Both the position numbers and the translations under genes were made by a program. Shown piece by piece: positions 1 to 7,806 of a DNA stretch of 41,039 nt; within the stretch, counting starts at the first letter, position 1, and every line of letters begins with the position of its first letter. Origin of the DNA: an uncultured Clostridia bacterium (GTDB lineage: Bacteria; Bacillota; Clostridia; Oscillospirales; Ruminococcaceae); assembly GCA_947089135.1 (NCBI GenBank), contig CAMUJF010000022.1, forward strand, positions 1-41,039, read 5' to 3'. The notes beneath the pieces were generated by a model, which was not told where the DNA came from, searched no databases, and saw only the letters and a list, made by a program, of their open reading frames with translations.

Positions 1-349
1 GCAAACGGTGGTATGACGATAACGGAGTGCTGAATATCGGGCTGATTGAGTTTTTGTTGAATGAAACGGTTGTGACGGTGATATTGTTGTTATGGACAAT
101 ATGCGTACACATCACGCCAAAGAAGTTAAAAAGGTTATTGAGGAGCTTAAAATCAATGTTATTTTTTTGCCTCCATACAGTTCCGATTATAACCCCATTG
201 AGAAGATGTGGTCAAAGATAAAATCCGTTTTGCGCAAGCTCAAGGCAAGGTCTGATTCCGATTTGACTGCCGCCGTAAAAAAAGCATTTGAGCTGGTTTC
301 TTCCGGTGACTGCCTTGGGTGGTTTGACTCTTGCTTTATTGTGCGTTAA
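1..349 (+). pseudogene. IS630-family transposase, C-terminal remnant with a frameshift
   Basis: This is the C-terminal half of a DDE transposase of the IS630/Tc1-mariner type, cut by the window edge. From position 3 one frame reads KRWYDDNGVLNIGLIEFLLNE. The family signature then continues in another frame from about position 65: DIVVMDN around 80-100 (a catalytic Asp), then LPPYSSDYNPIEKMWSKIK near 166-230, which is the classic IS630 LPxYSPxxNPIExxW block. The switch of frame between about 60 and 80 could be a disabling frameshift or a programmed one. A stop codon in the second frame at 62-64 means the downstream frame cannot start earlier without shifting. The protein ends at 349 with the length expected for the family C-terminus. 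I infer a dead or dying insertion sequence. A related N-terminal fragment lies near the other end of the window. Confidence 0.8.
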
Positions 350-351
350 TT

Positions 352-366
352 TAGAGGGCTGCTATA
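352..366. repeat. Putative right terminal end of the IS630-like element
   Basis: Just after the transposase stop the sequence reads agagggctgctata. Its reverse complement carries GCCCTCT a few bases inside a TA dinucleotide. The same GCCCTCT next to a TA occurs at 40182-40193, at the start of the other IS630-like fragment. IS630 elements insert at TA. The exact end cannot be fixed from one copy. Confidence 0.4.
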
Positions 367-494
367 GTAGCATTTGTTCATGTTTTATATGTAAGCTAAC
401 CCGCGGAATAATATATTGAATTTATCTGTATGTCTATAATATTTTCCTTTGACATTCAGGAAATATATCTTAAATTTTATCTATTATGTATATT

Positions 495-552
495 TTAGTC
501 AAGTGTAAATTACTAATTTGTACTTGACTAATTTTAAAATGTGTGTTAAAAT
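495..552 (+). promoter_or_regulatory. Palindromic operator overlapping a promoter for the ATPase gene
   Basis: Positions 495-531 form a near-perfect palindrome. Outer arms ttagtcaagt (495-504) and acttgactaa (522-531) are exact inverted repeats. Inner arms aaatta and taattt pair around a single C at 513, with a 2-bp mismatch between the outer and inner arms. The right arm contains a -35 box TTGACT (524-529), followed 17 bp later by a -10 box TAAAAT (547-552). A dimeric repressor bound here would cover the -35. The leader from about 560 to the start codon at 696 is about 135 nt and contains no gene. Confidence 0.55.
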
Positions 553-695
553 ATATTACGGCAATTCATTTGATAACTTAAATATAATTAAAAGGCTGAA
601 AAAGTTATTTGAATTCTTGCCTCTTGCTTCTTAATTTCTTAAAACGGGAACGATAAAGATATTTAATGTTTTGCTCAAAAATCGGAGGTGTTACA

Positions 696-2093
696 ATGTT
701 TATCGGAAGAGAAAAGGAATTAAAAACACTTGGAAATCTATATTCATCGGATAAATTTGAGTTTGCGGTTATTTACGGACGCCGGCGCGTGGGAAAAACT
801 GCGCTTATCAATGAGTTTATCGATAATAAAAAATCCATTTATTTTATGGGCGTTGAAAGCAATGAAAAACAAAATCTTGAAAATTTCAGCAAAAGTATTA
901 TAGAGTACAACAGCGGAATTGTTACGGAAACATCATTTCAATCCTTTCAGGCAGCTTTTGAATTTGTATTTAAGCTGTCCGAAAATGAGCGCATTATACT
1001 TGTAATAGACGAATATCCCTATGTTGCTCGTTCCTCCAAAAGCCTTGCTTCCACCTTGCAAATGCTGATAGATAAATATAGGGGAAACTCAAAATTAATG
1101 ATAATTCTGTGCGGCTCCTCCATGTCCTACATGGAAGATAATGTGCTTGCATATAAAGCGCCTTTGTACGGCAGACGAACCGCGCAGATGAAAATTCTCC
1201 CCTTTGACTTTGAAGAGACCTGCCGTTATTTTAAAAGCTTTTCAGATGAAGATAAAGCTTTGCTATATGGGATCGTAGGAGGTACCCCGCAGTATTTGCT
1301 TCAGGTCAGCGATAAATTAAGCGTGGAGGAAAATATAAAAAATATTTATTTGAATACATCGTCATTTCTTTTTGAAGAGCCGACAAATCTATTGAAGCAA
1401 GAGGTGCGCGACCCCGCAATTTATACAGCAATAATTACGGCGATTGCCGCGGGAGCTTCACGTATGTCGGAAATTTCTACCAAGGTCGGGGAAGATACCA
1501 ACGTTTGTTCGGCTTATATAAAGAACCTTATAAATCTTGGTATTGTGCAAAAAGAAAATCCGTACGGCGAAAAAAATTCACGCAAATCAATTTATTTTAT
1601 TGAGGACAATATGTTCCGTTTTTGGTACCGCTTTGTGCTTGAAAACAATTCAATTATTGTCCGCGGCGCGTCCGAGCTTGCGTATAAGCGTATAGAGCCG
1701 CATATATCAAATTATATGGGTAAAGTCTTTGAAGATATATGCACGCAGTATCTTTGGAAAATGCTTATTGAGGGGAAATGTGCCGTTGAATTTAAATCTC
1801 TCGGACGCTGGTGGGGAAATGATCCATCCCAAAGGCGTCAGGCGGAAATTGATATTATGGGTGAGCAGGATAAAAATACCGCTCTTTTCGGAGAGTGCAA
1901 ATGGACAAATGAAAAAGTCGATATCGGCGTACTTGAAACTCTTATTAAACGAAGCCGCATATTTTCGTATATAAATATGCATTACTATCTGTTTGCCAAA
2001 TCGGGATTTACAAAAGGTTGTATTGACAAGGCAAATGAATTGGGCAATGTAACCTTGGTGAGTTATATGGATATTATCGGCGCATTTTGCTGA
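696..2093 (+). CDS. Archaeal-type ATPase (ATPase_2/DUF234 family)
   Basis: A predicted 465-residue P-loop ATPase of the family often labelled 'AAA ATPase' or archaeal ATPase. It starts MFIGREKELKTL, a hallmark of the family, followed by a Walker A motif YGRRRVGKTALI at about residues 27-38. A Walker B-like run ILVIDEYPY lies near residue 107 and a sensor-like LCGSS near residue 145. A winged-helix region follows, then a C-terminal nuclease-like DUF234 domain (residues about 330-460) with E-I-D and EC-K-W residues typical of PD-(D/E)XK folds. I chose ATG 696 over the upstream in-frame ATG 666 because GGAGG at 684-688 sits 7 nt before it. The gene is alone, behind a palindromic promoter and an IS remnant. 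The family is common in mobile and accessory regions, and its biological role is largely unknown. Confidence 0.88.
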   Translation: MFIGREKELKTLGNLYSSDKFEFAVIYGRRRVGKTALINEFIDNKKSIYFMGVESNEKQNLENFSKSIIEYNSGIVTETSFQSFQAAFEFVFKLSENERIILVIDEYPYVARSSKSLASTLQMLIDKYRGNSKLMIILCGSSMSYMEDNVLAYKAPLYGRRTAQMKILPFDFEETCRYFKSFSDEDKALLYGIVGGTPQYLLQVSDKLSVEENIKNIYLNTSSFLFEEPTNLLKQEVRDPAIYTAIITAIAAGASRMSEISTKVGEDTNVCSAYIKNLINLGIVQKENPYGEKNSRKSIYFIEDNMFRFWYRFVLENNSIIVRGASELAYKRIEPHISNYMGKVFEDICTQYLWKMLIEGKCAVEFKSLGRWWGNDPSQRRQAEIDIMGEQDKNTALFGECKWTNEKVDIGVLETLIKRSRIFSYINMHYYLFAKSGFTKGCIDKANELGNVTLVSYMDIIGAFC

Positions 2094-2173
2094 AATAACA
2101 TATTGTCCCGCTTGAATTTTATAAAATAACAAGAAAAACTCCGCACAAAAGTTGAACACGGCAAAAGTATTTT

Positions 2174-2205
2174 GGGGCTGCTACACGAGTTTGTGCAGCA
2201 GCCCC
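2174..2205. terminator. Bidirectional hairpin terminator
   Basis: A 13-bp stem (ggggctgctacac, 2174-2186; gtgcagcagcccc, 2193-2205) with one A-C mismatch and a gagttt loop. A short T-run follows on each strand. It lies between the convergent ATPase gene and the small leftward gene and can terminate both. Confidence 0.8.
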
Positions 2206-2210
2206 AATTT

Positions 2211-2432
2211 TCAGTCATCCCATTCAGGATAATCCGGTGCCCACTCGACTATGCCGAGCTTTTGATAACGTCTTTGTGCATTATGTTCTTGCTGATGAGT
2301 TTTGCGGTTAGGATTCAACTGATTTGAATGATTATTCGCATTGGCACGATATGCCCTGTTGTTAGGATTATTTTGATTTGCCCATGCATCCAGTTGTTCC
2401 TTTGTATGCGTCTTCCCGGATATTTTTTTCAT
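2211..2432 (-). CDS. Small basic Asn-rich protein of unknown function
   Basis: A 73-residue hydrophilic protein that I do not recognise by function. It begins MKKISGKTHTKEQLDAWANQ and has an Asn-rich middle (NNPNNRAYRANANNHSNQLN) and an acidic, Trp-containing tail (EWAPDYPEWDD). There is no membrane helix or signal peptide. It is probably real: a strong ribosome site AAAGGAGG lies 7-8 nt before its ATG on the minus strand, it ends at the terminator, and the amino-acid pattern is non-random. A hairpin followed by a U-run sits immediately upstream of its ribosome site. Similar small proteins occur singly in clostridial genomes (recollection, not checked). Confidence 0.7.
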   Translation of the reverse strand: MKKISGKTHTKEQLDAWANQNNPNNRAYRANANNHSNQLNPNRKTHQQEHNAQRRYQKLGIVEWAPDYPEWDD

Positions 2433-2967
2433 GAGAACCTCCTTTCTGAATCAATGAAAAAGCCATACACCGTTTCAGTGCATGGCAGGAAGTTCAATAA
2501 AAACCTACTTTACACACACCAAAACATAGCCAATGGACATTAATTCACTGACTCTATTTTTGTGGTGTAAAGCAATGGAACGAGGGGGAACTACTAAAAA
2601 GTCACACGCTGCCTATTTCTCAACACTTTGCGAGCATTAAAAGCAGTTGATAAGTTCCAATGTTTACGCTTTGTCTTGTTGAAATTCAAAGACCTTTAGG
2701 ACTGTTTACTTCATACGCTCGCTCTATGAAAAAAACTATGCTAAAGTCATATTAAGAAATCCACATATTTATTATATTTAGCGACATTCAAAAAGTAAAG
2801 GCAATTTTATAAATAAAATGTAAAAAAATTTGCCAAGGATAACACGTAACCGATAAATTTTAACTGAGTATTGAAGCCAAGGGCGCTGGAAATTACATAT
2901 CATAAATACAAACGCGCAATCGGGACAGATAATTCATCTGTATTCCCTAAAATTTGTAAATTAAGTA
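2433..2967. other. Gene-poor AT-rich stretch
   Basis: About 530 bases without a supportable gene. Apart from the hairpin at 2455-2486 I see only short, poorly initiated open frames and scattered imperfect inverted repeats, such as ctttacac near 2510 against gtgtaaag near 2565. It may include the promoter and long leader of the leftward small gene, or decayed sequence. Confidence 0.5.
2455..2486 (-). promoter_or_regulatory. Leader hairpin with U-run (attenuator-like)
   Basis: On the minus strand, gccatgcact and ggtgtatggc (plus-strand 2477-2486 and 2462-2471) pair over 10 bp including wobbles around a gaaac loop. They are followed by TTTTTCATTG. This intrinsic-terminator shape lies only about 15 nt upstream of the AAAGGAGG ribosome site of the 73-residue protein gene. 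It could be an attenuator, or simply the terminator of an upstream transcript. Confidence 0.45.
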
Positions 2968-2998
2968 AAAACTGCTGCACAAATGCGGCAGTTTTTTT
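2968..2998. terminator. Hairpin terminator downstream of the AbrB-type remnant
   Basis: Stem aaaactgctgca (2968-2979) and tgcggcagtttt (2984-2995), 12 bp with one T-G wobble and a caaa loop. A T-run follows on the plus strand and A/T flanks on the minus strand. It lies about 90 nt past the stop of the leftward truncated regulator gene and plausibly ends that transcript. Confidence 0.65.
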
Positions 2999-3089
2999 AA
3001 CTACAGGTAACGATGTCCTGTACAGTTGCCGGTCTAATAACGGATCTTTTCTTCGTTCGGACTGACAATCCAATACCCTAAAAATCATT

Positions 3090-3260
3090 TTATACCTTAT
3101 GTACTCTCTCCCCGAACCGCATCATAGCGTACAAAAACCGCTCTGTCAATGTTATCAGCTGCGGGTCTCCCTCGCGGATACGCATGGTACGTCTTATTTC
3201 CTTGGGAATAACCACGCGCCCGAGGTCGTCAATTCTTCTGACAATACCCGTTGCTTTCAT
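3090..3260 (-). pseudogene. Truncated AbrB/SpoVT-type transcriptional regulator
   Basis: A 56-residue reading frame. The first 33 residues are a near-canonical AbrB/SpoVT DNA-binding domain: MKATGIV, then RRIDDLGRVVIPKEIRR and TMRIREGDP. This swapped-hairpin beta domain controls transition-state and sporulation genes in Firmicutes. After GDP the expected continuation (hydrophobic strand, KKYSP motif and linker) is replaced by unrelated residues QLITLTERFLYAMMRFG, and the frame stops at residue 57. Family members are about 80 residues (AbrB) or 180 (SpoVT), so I read this as a 3' truncation or rearrangement rather than a complete gene. The start is well supported by GGAGG 9 nt upstream. A short functional DNA-binding protein cannot be ruled out. 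Confidence 0.75.
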
Positions 3261-3424
3261 TTTATATTCCTCCGTTTTAATTTTTATAGCATTAATTTTG
3301 TTGCTTTAATAGTTTTTCACGGAGATTTTGGATTATACATTTCATTATTAAAACTGTTTTTGACATTTTACGGCAATTTTCAAAAAAATTCTCGGTAATT
3401 ATTTGACTAACTCGAAAATAAACT

Positions 3425-3449
3425 CTCCGCTGTGATTTGGTCAGCGGAG
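3425..3449. repeat. Inverted repeat (8-bp hairpin)
   Basis: ctccgctg (3425-3432) and cagcggag (3442-3449) are perfect inverted repeats around a 9-nt loop. A T-run lies about 7 nt downstream on the plus strand. It sits in the divergent region between the AbrB-type remnant and the sortase operon. It may be a weak terminator or a regulatory hairpin. Confidence 0.4.
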
Positions 3450-3532
3450 GGCTGCATTTTTTGCCATTTTGATGACTTTGTGTAAATAAGATGAAATGTT
3501 TTGTTATTTGCAACAAAATATGTCGAAATTCC

Positions 3533-3561
3533 TTGACGAATTGCATTAAATAGTGTATTAT
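3533..3561 (+). promoter_or_regulatory. Promoter of the sortase operon
   Basis: TTGACG (3533-3538), a 17-bp spacer, then TATTAT (3556-3561). Transcription would begin near 3568, giving a leader of about 190 nt before the first sortase start at 3756. I see no other strong promoter before the four downstream genes. The intergenic gaps of 40-80 nt are compatible with one transcript. Confidence 0.65.
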
Positions 3562-3755
3562 AGTACTGTAGATTTCTATGTCTGCACTGCGGCTGCGTGT
3601 GTCTGTATGCTGTTATATTTATACTGTAAATTATTTGCGGCATAAATATTACGTAACGTATAGCGAGATGCGGAATATGTTTTCGGTCAGCACGTATAAA
3701 AATATTACACGCCGTATAATCAAGGACATAGACAACAGGAAGGATTACTATTGCT

Positions 3756-4718
3756 ATGGCACTTTCAGGCGGCGCTAAGAAAGCTTATAAAAAAGCTGTC
3801 AAGGCGAAGAAAAAAAAGAAACGCGGTCACTGGCTGCTTATCCAAAAGGGAGACAGCGCAAGGGAAGTCGCAAGCAAGCTCTTTACTCAGCTTGCGGTAC
3901 TCGTTCTCATCGGCTGCATTGCCATTCTCGGAAACGAGCTGCGGCTATCGCTCAGCGCGAAGTTCCTAAACAGCTCCCTTAAAGACCTTTACTACACCTA
4001 CATTAGCCCCGGCGATAACGGCGGAGAAATACTCGACAGCGCAAAAGAGCTGCTCGCCATTAACCCCGATACCGTCGGTTGGGTGCATATTGACAATACA
4101 AATATTTCCATGCCCGTGGTTCACCGTTCGGGCAGCGACGGAAACGAATACTATCTTAAAGTGGCTTTTGACGGAAGCTCCAACAAGGCGGGTACTATTT
4201 TTATGGATAGCCGCAACGTTATGGACGCTCACAAACGCTCGGACAACATCGTTCTGTACGGTCACAACCAGCGTGACAAGACCATGTTCGGCGATTTGGG
4301 ATACTACAAAAAGGACTTGCAGTACTACTCGGAACACCCGGTAATACAGTTTAGCTCTAACTACAGGACGGACACATACAAAATTTTCGCGTTTTTCGTT
4401 ACCCCTGTGTTGGAATCCCAGACAAGCGACGGAGTTATTTTCGATTACCATAATTATTTGGATTTCAAAAGCGAAGCGGACTATAACGCGTTTATGGATA
4501 ATATAATGCTTAGGACGCAGATAATCACCCCCGTGGACGTGGAATACGGAGACAAGTTCCTTACACTGTCCACCTGTTCAAACGAGTTTGAACCGTCCCG
4601 CTTCGTGGTGTTTGCAAGACGCGTTCGCGAGGACGAAGACCCCTCTGTGGACGTTTCACAGGCGTACCTGAACGCGGGCGCTAAAGAACCCGAATGGAAC
4701 GTCATTTACGGACGGTAA
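3756..4718 (+). CDS. Class B sortase 1
   Basis: A 320-residue cysteine transpeptidase that would cut a sorting signal on a secreted protein and join it to the cell wall or to another protein. The N-terminus is cytoplasmic and very basic (residues 7-25). A motif QKGDSAREV follows at 30-38, then one membrane helix at about 43-59 and an extracellular sortase barrel. Catalytic residues are visible: His170 in LYGHN, Cys274 in TLSTC and Arg282 in EPSRFVV. Class B assignment rests on the long beta6/beta7 region with FDYHNY and the STCSNEFEPSR block. The start ATG follows AGGAAGGA. It is first of four tandem sortase genes. A conserved tail after the catalytic Arg ends in EWNVIYGR. The substrate is unknown and none is encoded alongside. 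Confidence 0.92.
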   Translation: MALSGGAKKAYKKAVKAKKKKKRGHWLLIQKGDSAREVASKLFTQLAVLVLIGCIAILGNELRLSLSAKFLNSSLKDLYYTYISPGDNGGEILDSAKELLAINPDTVGWVHIDNTNISMPVVHRSGSDGNEYYLKVAFDGSSNKAGTIFMDSRNVMDAHKRSDNIVLYGHNQRDKTMFGDLGYYKKDLQYYSEHPVIQFSSNYRTDTYKIFAFFVTPVLESQTSDGVIFDYHNYLDFKSEADYNAFMDNIMLRTQIITPVDVEYGDKFLTLSTCSNEFEPSRFVVFARRVREDEDPSVDVSQAYLNAGAKEPEWNVIYGR

Positions 4719-4794
4719 TATTCAATACATCTGCTTCATTGTTCTGATTTCTGTTTACTTATTTCTATCTATCTTCTAATAGGGGTTGTTGGTC

Positions 4795-5787
4795 ATGGCA
4801 GGATACAAAAAAAACAAAAAAAGCTTTCTGGACAGCTTTATCCCGCGCAAAGGCGATTCAAGCGCGGAAATCACGCGCAAGATAGTTACTGACGTTTCTG
4901 CGGCAGTACTGATAATCGCGCTGATAATTCTTGCGTGGTACTTTGTTCAGCAGGCTAAGATAAAAGCCGATATCGAAAAGCAGCGAGAAATGCACACGTC
5001 CATATCGGTTATAACCCAGTCCACAACGCCCCCTCCCGAAACGGAGGAAACCACTACAGAGACAGAGCCGCCTCCGCTTGTGGTGCTTGACAGCATGACG
5101 GAGCTTTTGAATGAAAATCCCGATGTGGCAGGCTGGATAACCGTTGACGATACAAAGATAGACAATGTTGTGCTCCAGACGGACAACAACGAGTACTACC
5201 TTGACAAGGACTTTTACGGAAACAGAAATATCGCAGGTCAGATATACATTGACTACAGATGCGTTGCAAACGATTACGACAAGAACCAGAGCGACAATCT
5301 CATTATTTACGGTCACAATCAGGCGGATCAGACTATGTTCGGTACGCTGAAAAAATACAAAATTAAAAAAGACAACACAAAGAATTTTGACTTCTATCTC
5401 GATCACCCTACGTTTAAATTCAGTAATTTATACGAAGAGTATACATACAAAATTGTCGCAATGTTTGTCGTTGAAGTAGAACCGTACCAGACCAGAGACG
5501 GCGTTGTTTTTGACTACCATAACTACGTGAATTTTAACAAAAACAGGACTTTTTCCGACTTTGAGGAAAATATCCTTGCAAGGACTGCTGTAAATACAGG
5601 CGTGGATTTTAACGAGGACGACAAGTTCATTACGCTGTCAACCTGTTCCAACGAGTTTGAGCCGTCCCGATTTGTGGTTATCGGCAGACGCGTCCGCGAC
5701 GGCGAAAGCCCCGAGGTGGACGTTTCAAAGGCTGAGATAAACGAGGATATGCTCGAACCCGACTACAGCTACATTTACAGCAGGTAA
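4795..5787 (+). CDS. Class B sortase 2
   Basis: A 330-residue class B sortase. A short cytoplasmic segment carries PRKGDSSAEI (residues 17-26). A membrane helix follows at about 35-52, then a Thr/Glu/Pro-rich stalk (TTPPPETEETTTETEPPP, about 78-95) and the catalytic barrel. His174 (IYGHN), Cys284 (TLSTC) and Arg292 (EPSRFVV) are the catalytic residues. I start at ATG 4795, not the TTG at 4786, because AGGGG at 4781-4785 is spaced correctly for the ATG. It resembles sortase 1 through the whole catalytic domain (for example GVVFDYHNYVNF and STCSNEFEPSRFVV), suggesting tandem duplication. The tail after the active site (VDVSKAEINEDMLEPDYSYIYSR, in two stretches) matches sortase 1 in pattern. It lies 76 nt after sortase 1. 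Confidence 0.92.
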   Translation: MAGYKKNKKSFLDSFIPRKGDSSAEITRKIVTDVSAAVLIIALIILAWYFVQQAKIKADIEKQREMHTSISVITQSTTPPPETEETTTETEPPPLVVLDSMTELLNENPDVAGWITVDDTKIDNVVLQTDNNEYYLDKDFYGNRNIAGQIYIDYRCVANDYDKNQSDNLIIYGHNQADQTMFGTLKKYKIKKDNTKNFDFYLDHPTFKFSNLYEEYTYKIVAMFVVEVEPYQTRDGVVFDYHNYVNFNKNRTFSDFEENILARTAVNTGVDFNEDDKFITLSTCSNEFEPSRFVVIGRRVRDGESPEVDVSKAEINEDMLEPDYSYIYSR

Positions 5788-5837
5788 ACCGGCGGTACCG
5801 AAGCACCGGAACCATATTGAAACTGAGGTTTGCTTTT

Positions 5838-7727
5838 ATGTCTGATACCAATAAAAAAAATTATACGGTGAACGATCTGATGGGAGAATTTTTTCCCGCG
5901 GATAAACCGGATAAGACGGATAGTCCCGACACGGAAATGGAGGAAATTTCTGCGGACGATGAGATTTCAGACAGCGTTGAAATGGAAACGGATACTCTTG
6001 AGGACGACTCGTCGGAGGCTTCCGACGCGGATATAACTATTGCTGGGAAGTCCGAATGGGAATCCCTTAAAATTGCGGAAACCGTGTCGGAGTTGTTCGA
6101 CAACAGCAGTATTTCCGAAGCGGAAGAAGCAGTTTTCTCAGCCGGCGGCGCGATTTGCGAAGAATCGGAAAATGAAAATGAAAACGTCGGAAATGAATCG
6201 GAAACAGAAAAAGAAACGGAAATTTCCCGAATTTCCGAAACAGAGACCGGAGCAAATAATGGAGGCGATCCGAAAACGGACAGTTTTAACAATACCGACA
6301 GTGAATTTAACGAAAGCTTTTTCAAAAGATTTCTCAAAGCGATATTGCCATGGAAAGGCGATTCGGTCTGGGAGGTCGTAAGGAAGATAATTTTTATTGC
6401 CGCAGTTGCCGTTTTTGCCGGCGCGGGCTGTATGCTCGTCAGCACTTTGGTTCAGTCGAAGCAGGCGGTGGAGGAAAAGGAAAAGGACAAGGAAATAATC
6501 GTAACCACGGCTCAGACTATTATCGACACCGACGGAAATGTGGTTGAAGTCGCTCCCACCGAGGAGGAAAAAGCCGAGCACCGCGTAAATGTGGCGGAGT
6601 ACTACAAAAATATCAACAAGGACTATGTGGGCTATCTGGAGCTGAGCGGCTGCGATATCGCAGACCCGGTGGTAAAGGGCGAGGACAACGAATACTATCT
6701 GACCCATTCCGTCCGCGGCGGTACAAATAAAGCCGGAGCTATCTTCATGGACTACAGATGTACTTTCAGCGACGACTATATTTCTCCGAACATTGTGTTC
6801 TACGGACACAATCAGGAGGACCGCACAATGTTCGGCAATCTGAAAAACTACAAGCAGAACGTTGAGTTCTACGGAGAAAATCCCTTGGTTCGGTTCAGCA
6901 CCGAAAGCACGACTTACGAATACCTTATTTACGGCTTTTTCGTTACCAACGCGCTCGAAAAGCAGGACAGCAACGGAGTGGTTTTCCACTATCAGGACTA
7001 CATCGAAACAATGGCGGACGAGGCTACTTTTGATTGGTACATGGATATGGTGTATGAAAGGAATCAGATAGTCTCTCCCGTGGACGTGGAATACGGCGAC
7101 AAGCTTTTGTGCCTGTCTACTTGTTCAAACGAATTCACAAATTCAAGGTTTGTAATATTTGCAAGAATGCTCCGCGAGGGCGAAACTGTTGACGACTATG
7201 ACTTTTCGGAAACTTACCTGAACCCTTACGCCAGAGGCGTGGACTGGGAGGCTATCATGTCGGGGGAGACCTCCGCTTCCGAGGAGGAGTTCCTTGACGA
7301 TGACGACGACGGAGAAATATCCGGAAACGGCTTTCTGGAAACCGCCGTTCACAGTACCCGCAGACCCGCTGAAACCGCGGAGTCTTCCGAATCTGCGGAA
7401 ACGGAAGTAACAACTGTACCGGAAGATCCCGAAGAGGAAACGGCGGAAAGCACGTCCAAAAAGAAAACCGAAACGGAAACGGAGGAAACAGCGCAGGACG
7501 GAGACGCTGAGACTTCGGGACTTGAAGCGGTCACACGGAAAAAATCCAAGAATACCGAAATCACCGCCGATCCAGAAACGGAGAAAGCCTCCGAAAAGGA
7601 CGAAGCTGTCACGCAGTCGGCAAAAGCGAAAAAGAAAAAGCCTGCCGGTACGGATACATCGCCTGCCGAAACAGCTCCGCCGCCCGAACCGGAGGACGGC
7701 TCCTCAGAAACTGTGACAGCCGGATAA
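5838..7727 (+). CDS. Class B sortase 3, very large, with acidic arms on both sides of the membrane
   Basis: A 629-residue sortase, about twice the usual length. Residues 1-160 are predicted cytoplasmic, strongly acidic and low-complexity (Glu, Ser, Asp, Thr). LPWKGDSVWEV (170-180) precedes a membrane helix at about 184-204. The class B catalytic domain has His324 (FYGHN), Cys429 (CLSTC) and Arg437 (TNSRFVI, where the other copies have EPSR or EPAR). A further 160 extracellular residues follow (about 470-629), rich in Glu, Thr, Ala and Lys, with ETETEE and KKKK patches. The start ATG 5838 follows a GAGGT element; the upstream TTG 5817 is less likely. Long disordered arms on a sortase are unusual. 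The outer arm may span the wall, and the inner arm may bind basic partners. Both roles are inference. Confidence 0.9.
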   Translation: MSDTNKKNYTVNDLMGEFFPADKPDKTDSPDTEMEEISADDEISDSVEMETDTLEDDSSEASDADITIAGKSEWESLKIAETVSELFDNSSISEAEEAVFSAGGAICEESENENENVGNESETEKETEISRISETETGANNGGDPKTDSFNNTDSEFNESFFKRFLKAILPWKGDSVWEVVRKIIFIAAVAVFAGAGCMLVSTLVQSKQAVEEKEKDKEIIVTTAQTIIDTDGNVVEVAPTEEEKAEHRVNVAEYYKNINKDYVGYLELSGCDIADPVVKGEDNEYYLTHSVRGGTNKAGAIFMDYRCTFSDDYISPNIVFYGHNQEDRTMFGNLKNYKQNVEFYGENPLVRFSTESTTYEYLIYGFFVTNALEKQDSNGVVFHYQDYIETMADEATFDWYMDMVYERNQIVSPVDVEYGDKLLCLSTCSNEFTNSRFVIFARMLREGETVDDYDFSETYLNPYARGVDWEAIMSGETSASEEEFLDDDDDGEISGNGFLETAVHSTRRPAETAESSESAETEVTTVPEDPEEETAESTSKKKTETETEETAQDGDAETSGLEAVTRKKSKNTEITADPETEKASEKDEAVTQSAKAKKKKPAGTDTSPAETAPPPEPEDGSSETVTAG

Positions 7728-7806
7728 AGCGCATTCAGCAGGTACATAAATAAATATAAATTATGTGTATGAACTAAAAAAATCAAAACGGAAAGGATGA
7801 TCCTAA

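Noticed and set aside
2871..3088. Overlapping short open frames on both strands at 2871-3088
   Set aside because: No start signals, and both cross the terminator hairpin at 2968-2995, so they are unlikely to be coding.
3578..3778. Short open frame in the leader of the sortase operon
   Set aside because: No ribosome site, odd composition, and it runs into the first sortase in another frame. I treat it as untranslated leader, although a leader peptide cannot be excluded.
6138..6989. Long antisense open frames opposite the sortase genes, such as 6138-6989 minus and 3966-4451 minus
   Set aside because: They arise from codon bias on the sense strand, lack ribosome sites and family resemblance, and lie opposite well-defined catalytic domains.
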